The notes under the pieces were generated by a model. It had not been told where the DNA came from. It saw nothing but the letters and a program-made list of their open reading frames with translations, and did no database searches. Made by a program: the position numbers and the translations under genes. A DNA stretch of 7,459 bases from assembly GCA_030699055.1 (NCBI GenBank), contig JAUYKX010000343.1, positions 1 to 7,459 of the forward strand, given 5' to 3'. Of this stretch, positions 4,530 to 7,459 are shown one piece after another. Source of the stretch: Candidatus Nanopelagicales bacterium (GTDB lineage: Bacteria; Actinomycetota; Actinomycetes; S36-B12; UBA10799). Positions within the stretch are counted from its first letter, which is position 1. Each line of letters begins with the position of its first letter.

Positions 4530-6805
4530 CCGGGCTTGAATCGTTTTCCTGGCGAGCAGGTGCTCCCCGAGGGCGGCGGCGCAGAACTTGGCCGACCGTG
4601 ATCGCCGTATCTGGTGGCCTGGGCGTGTTGGCCGGGATGGTCGTCGCCGCCGGTGCGATGCCGGCGACGAGTGCCGTTGTGGCGTCGGTCGGACGGGCCA
4701 CGAACATGTGGGAGCGGATACCAGACGAAGCACCGTCTCCGGTGCTGCCCGGCCGAACCAAAATCGTGAATAGTCGGGGCAAAGTGATCGCCGAGGTGTT
4801 CACGGTCAATCGCATTCCGGTTCCCGCGGAAGCGCAGTCTCCTTGGTTACGGAGCGCCGTGGTGGCAACCGAGGACGCAAGCTATTTCGACCATCGGGGA
4901 GTTGATCCGCGCGGAATTGCCCGAGCCCTGGTGGCCACGTCGAGTGGCGGCGGTACGCAGGGTGGTTCGACCATCACCCAGCAGTACGTCAAGAACTTGC
5001 GGGTGACCCAGGCCGTGGTCGACGGCGGGGGTGCGGCTGAGGCGGCCGAGGTCGCTGCCGCCACAGAGGGGTCATTAGCGCGAAAGCTTGTGGAAGCCAA
5101 GATGGCCCTGAAATTGGAGCGGAGTCGCAGCAAGGATGAGATCCTCACGGGCTACCTGAACGTGTCCTACTTCGGTCGGGGAGCGTTTGGAGCTCAAGCG
5201 GCAGCTCAGCGGTATTTCTCGCGCAATGCATCGGACTTGTCGATCGAACAGGCCGCTTTGCTGGCGGGCATGTTGCAGGCCCCCACCCGCTACGACCCGA
5301 TCAGCAATCCAGACCTTGCTCTGCGTCGTCGCAGCCAGGTGATTGAGCGGATGACAGCGACCGGCGTCCTCGATGATGCGCGAGCCGCGGCGGCCAACGC
5401 CGCCCCGCTGGGGATTGACCCGTCCTCACCCATGCAGGGCTGCCGGGCGGCGAAACGAATTTGGGGACACGTGTGCGATGCGGCGATCAATGAACTGCGG
5501 AGAGCTAAGTGGTTGGGGGTCGACGGGCGGCGACTGGTGGCCACGGGAGGCACGACGGTCAGACTGACCGTGGACCCTAAAGCTCAGGCGGAGGTTGAGG
5601 CCGCCGCCGCTCGGACAGTGCCGAAAGACCACCGTTTGGCCAACGCGGTCGCGGTTGTGGAACCCGGTACCGGTCGGGTGCTGTCGATGGCCACGAACCG
5701 GGATTTCGGTATCGGCCGGGGGCGGACGGAAATTCCACTGGCGACCACTCCGAGCTTTTCGCCCGCTTCAACCTTCAAAGTGTTCACCCTTACCGCCGCT
5801 CTGGAAGCGGGCATCCCGTTGTCCACCCGACTGCCTGCCGGAAGCGTTCATTACTCATCGATTTTTGACAACCCCGTCGGCGGGTATCGCAACGCCGAGG
5901 GTTTGGCCGGCTCCAATGTCACCATCCCTCAGGCAACCGAGCGATCCCTTAATACCGCGTACGTCCAGCTGCAGGAGAAGGTCGGAGTGGCTGCGGTCGC
6001 CAGCGCCGCCCGCAGGTTGGGGATCAAGTCAATTCCAGCTCCGGGTAAGAAGCGCTCACCCGGGAAGAGGGAGGGATCCTTCACTCTGGGCGCGCGCGAC
6101 GTGTCGGTGATGGACATGGCGGGCGCCTACGCCGCCCTGGCGGCCCACGGACGGTGGTGTCAACCTCACCTGGTGGATTCCGTGACGCTGCCCGATGGTC
6201 GAATCGTCAATCGTCCTGATTCGGACTGCCGCCAGGCCGTCGAGCCCGCAGTGGCCGACACCGTGGCGAATGTGCTCGGAGGCGTGATCAGCCGGGGGAC
6301 AGGTCGTAGCGCTGCGTTGCCGAACGGTCGTCCCGCCGCCGGGAAAACGGGGACTTCGGAAAACGTCGGCGCCGCATGGTTCGCCGGTTTCACCCCGCAA
6401 GCTGCCGCAGCGGTCTGGACCGGGGACCCGAAATCGCCCAATATCCCGATGAGGGATGAGCTGGGCGTAGCCACCGTTTACGGGGGTACTCTCCCGGCCG
6501 ACCTGTGGCGTGAGGCGATGATCGTTCACCATCGGGACCAGCCGATCGTGCCCCTTCCGGATGTGGACCTGACCTATCTGCTCGGGCTGGGCGCGGTAGA
6601 TCCGGATGCTCTGGTGGTGCCCGACGTCGTCGGACTCGCCCCTGAAGTCGCCACGTCTCGTCTGGCGGCTGCCGGGCTCAAAGTCGAGATTCGCCCGACA
6701 TCCGCGGAGGCCTGGATTTCCCCGGGGACGGTGGTGGGCCAGCAGCCGAAGGCCGGGGCGCTTGCGAGGCGCGGTGGCCAGGTGCGCCTCAATGTTGCGC
6801 AGTGA
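4526..6805 (+). CDS. Bifunctional class A penicillin-binding protein with C-terminal PASTA domain
   Basis: This 759-residue enzyme polymerises lipid II into glycan strands and crosslinks stem peptides. A short cytoplasmic tail (RGRRRR, 15-20) precedes one membrane segment (about 22-48). The GT51 transglycosylase (about 75-260) shows ATEDASYFDHRGVD with catalytic Glu116, GGSTITQQYVKN (146-157), RKLVEAK (186-192, Glu190), EILTGYLNVSYFG (205-217) and AALLAGMLQAPTRYDP. An Ala-rich insert (about 161-183) lies between the second and third motifs, as I recall in mycobacterial PonA1. The transpeptidase (about 370-665) has the nucleophile in STFK (Ser415-Lys418), SLN (474-476) and KTGT (607-610). One PASTA repeat (about 697-759) closes the protein and may sense muropeptide or lipid II. 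ATG 4526 has GGAGG at 4514-4518 with a 7-base spacer and overlaps the lipoprotein stop; the longer GTG 4448 frame would add 26 residues within that gene. Tandem TGA stops end it. It is PonA-like; orthology is untested. Confidence 0.96.
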   Translation: MTGLESFSWRAGAPRGRRRRTWPTVIAVSGGLGVLAGMVVAAGAMPATSAVVASVGRATNMWERIPDEAPSPVLPGRTKIVNSRGKVIAEVFTVNRIPVPAEAQSPWLRSAVVATEDASYFDHRGVDPRGIARALVATSSGGGTQGGSTITQQYVKNLRVTQAVVDGGGAAEAAEVAAATEGSLARKLVEAKMALKLERSRSKDEILTGYLNVSYFGRGAFGAQAAAQRYFSRNASDLSIEQAALLAGMLQAPTRYDPISNPDLALRRRSQVIERMTATGVLDDARAAAANAAPLGIDPSSPMQGCRAAKRIWGHVCDAAINELRRAKWLGVDGRRLVATGGTTVRLTVDPKAQAEVEAAAARTVPKDHRLANAVAVVEPGTGRVLSMATNRDFGIGRGRTEIPLATTPSFSPASTFKVFTLTAALEAGIPLSTRLPAGSVHYSSIFDNPVGGYRNAEGLAGSNVTIPQATERSLNTAYVQLQEKVGVAAVASAARRLGIKSIPAPGKKRSPGKREGSFTLGARDVSVMDMAGAYAALAAHGRWCQPHLVDSVTLPDGRIVNRPDSDCRQAVEPAVADTVANVLGGVISRGTGRSAALPNGRPAAGKTGTSENVGAAWFAGFTPQAAAAVWTGDPKSPNIPMRDELGVATVYGGTLPADLWREAMIVHHRDQPIVPLPDVDLTYLLGLGAVDPDALVVPDVVGLAPEVATSRLAAAGLKVEIRPTSAEAWISPGTVVGQQPKAGALARRGGQVRLNVAQ

Positions 6806-6808
6806 TGA

Positions 6809-6819
6809 GGCCCCGGGCC
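6809..6819. terminator. Short GC palindrome between convergent genes (weak terminator candidate)
   Basis: GGCCCCGGGCC fills most of the 15-base gap between the two convergent stop codons. It can fold as a 4-bp stem with a 3-base loop on either strand. No T-run follows on either side, so support for true termination is weak; it is listed because it is the only structure in the gap. Confidence 0.2.
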
Positions 6820-6820
6820 G

Positions 6821-7459
6821 TCAGTCCTGTTTCAACGACGGAATCCGACGCTGGATCCAATCGAGCTGGGGTGTGAAGTCGATTCCCGTGCCTTCTTGCT
6901 GGTCGATGGCGGCGTTGAGCGTCACGGCCGCACTGATCAGCGACAAGTGGGTGAAGGCCTGAGGGAAGTTGCCCAGCTGCTCGCCAGTGGCCCCGATCTG
7001 CTCGGAATACAGGCCGAGGTGGTTCGAATAAGTCAGCATTTGTTCGAATGCCATGCGGGCGCGGGGAACATCGCCGGCCATCGCCACTGCTGCCACGTAC
7101 CAGAAGGTACAGAGGGAGAAGGTCCCCTCATTGCCGTCCAACCCGTCCGGGGAGGCGACGGGGTCGTAGCGGAAAACAAGGTTGTCCGACACGATGTGGC
7201 GCCTCATCGCCTCCAATGTGGAGAGCCAACGGGGATCGCGGGGAGCCACAAAGCCGACCAGCGGCATCTTCAACAGCGAGGCATCGAGAACGTCGCTGTC
7301 GAAGTGCTGGACGAATGCCCCCAACTCCTGGTTGAAACCGCGCAGCATGATCTGGTTGTAAATGGCATCGCGAGCTTCCGACCAACTCGGGACAGGAGCG
7401 GGAAGGCCTCGATCGCGTGAGATCCGAATAGCCCGGTCGAATGCCACCCAGCACATCAG
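6821..7459 (-). CDS. Glycoside hydrolase family 15 (glucoamylase/trehalase type), N-terminus outside window
   Basis: The visible 213 residues are the C-terminal part of an (alpha/alpha)6-barrel enzyme of bacterial GH15 type, usually about 600 residues, which hydrolyses alpha-glucosidic bonds in glucans or, in some actinobacterial members, trehalose. The frame stays open through the right edge (Leu before MCWVAFDRAI), so the ATG at 7456 is internal. Diagnostic stretches are DGNEGTFSLCTFWYVAA, MAGDVPRARMAFEQML, LGLYSEQIGATGEQLGNFP and QAFTHLSLISAAVTLN. The Glu in YSEQ (codon 7001-7003) is at the usual place of the catalytic base; the general acid lies in the missing half. There is no sign of secretion in the visible part, and sequence alone does not separate glucoamylase from trehalase. 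It faces the PBP gene tail to tail with 15 bases between stop codons and is unlikely to share its function. Confidence 0.93.
   Translation of the reverse strand: MMCWVAFDRAIRISRDRGLPAPVPSWSEARDAIYNQIMLRGFNQELGAFVQHFDSDVLDASLLKMPLVGFVAPRDPRWLSTLEAMRRHIVSDNLVFRYDPVASPDGLDGNEGTFSLCTFWYVAAVAMAGDVPRARMAFEQMLTYSNHLGLYSEQIGATGEQLGNFPQAFTHLSLISAAVTLNAAIDQQEGTGIDFTPQLDWIQRRIPSLKQD

Overview
The window looks like chromosomal DNA of a high-GC, Gram-positive actinomycete (Actinomycetota). The grounds are GC-rich codons, frequent GTG starts, and envelope proteins of actinobacterial style: a class A penicillin-binding protein with one C-terminal PASTA domain, a C-terminally anchored D,D-carboxypeptidase, and small secreted two-cysteine domains. 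I cannot place it to genus.

Layout. (1) 1-632, plus: the 3' part of a D-alanyl-D-alanine carboxypeptidase (peptidase S11), ending in a membrane anchor. (2) 633-791: a 159-base gap with overlapping dyads just after the stop codon and a hairpin just before the next ribosome binding site. (3) 792-1535, plus: a secreted protein with a paired-cysteine, sensor-like domain. (4) 1584-2369, plus: a P-loop sulfotransferase of lower GC than the neighbouring genes in the stretches counted. (5) 2370-2505: a 136-base gap that probably holds a promoter and lies directly against a GTG start with no usable Shine-Dalgarno. (6) 2506-6805, plus: three genes joined by ATGA start/stop overlaps. They encode a large secreted modular protein, a lipoprotein, and a bifunctional class A PBP (transglycosylase, transpeptidase, PASTA). 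(7) 6821-7459, minus: the C-terminal part of a GH15 glucoamylase/trehalase-family hydrolase, convergent with the PBP gene and 15 bases from it. No gap is longer than 300 bases. I saw no tRNA, rRNA, CRISPR array or insertion sequence.

How the genes fit together. Apart from the sulfotransferase and the GH15 enzyme, every product is predicted to act outside the membrane. The carboxypeptidase trims peptidoglycan stem peptides and the PBP polymerises and crosslinks glycan. The lipoprotein and the secreted modular protein are made in step with the PBP, so they are good candidates for PBP partners or regulators. The secreted proteins at 792 and 2506 seem to share one domain type and flank the sulfotransferase. 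That suggests, by inference only, an envelope module in which a surface polymer might also be sulfated. The most novel candidate here is the translationally coupled secreted protein-lipoprotein-PBP trio.
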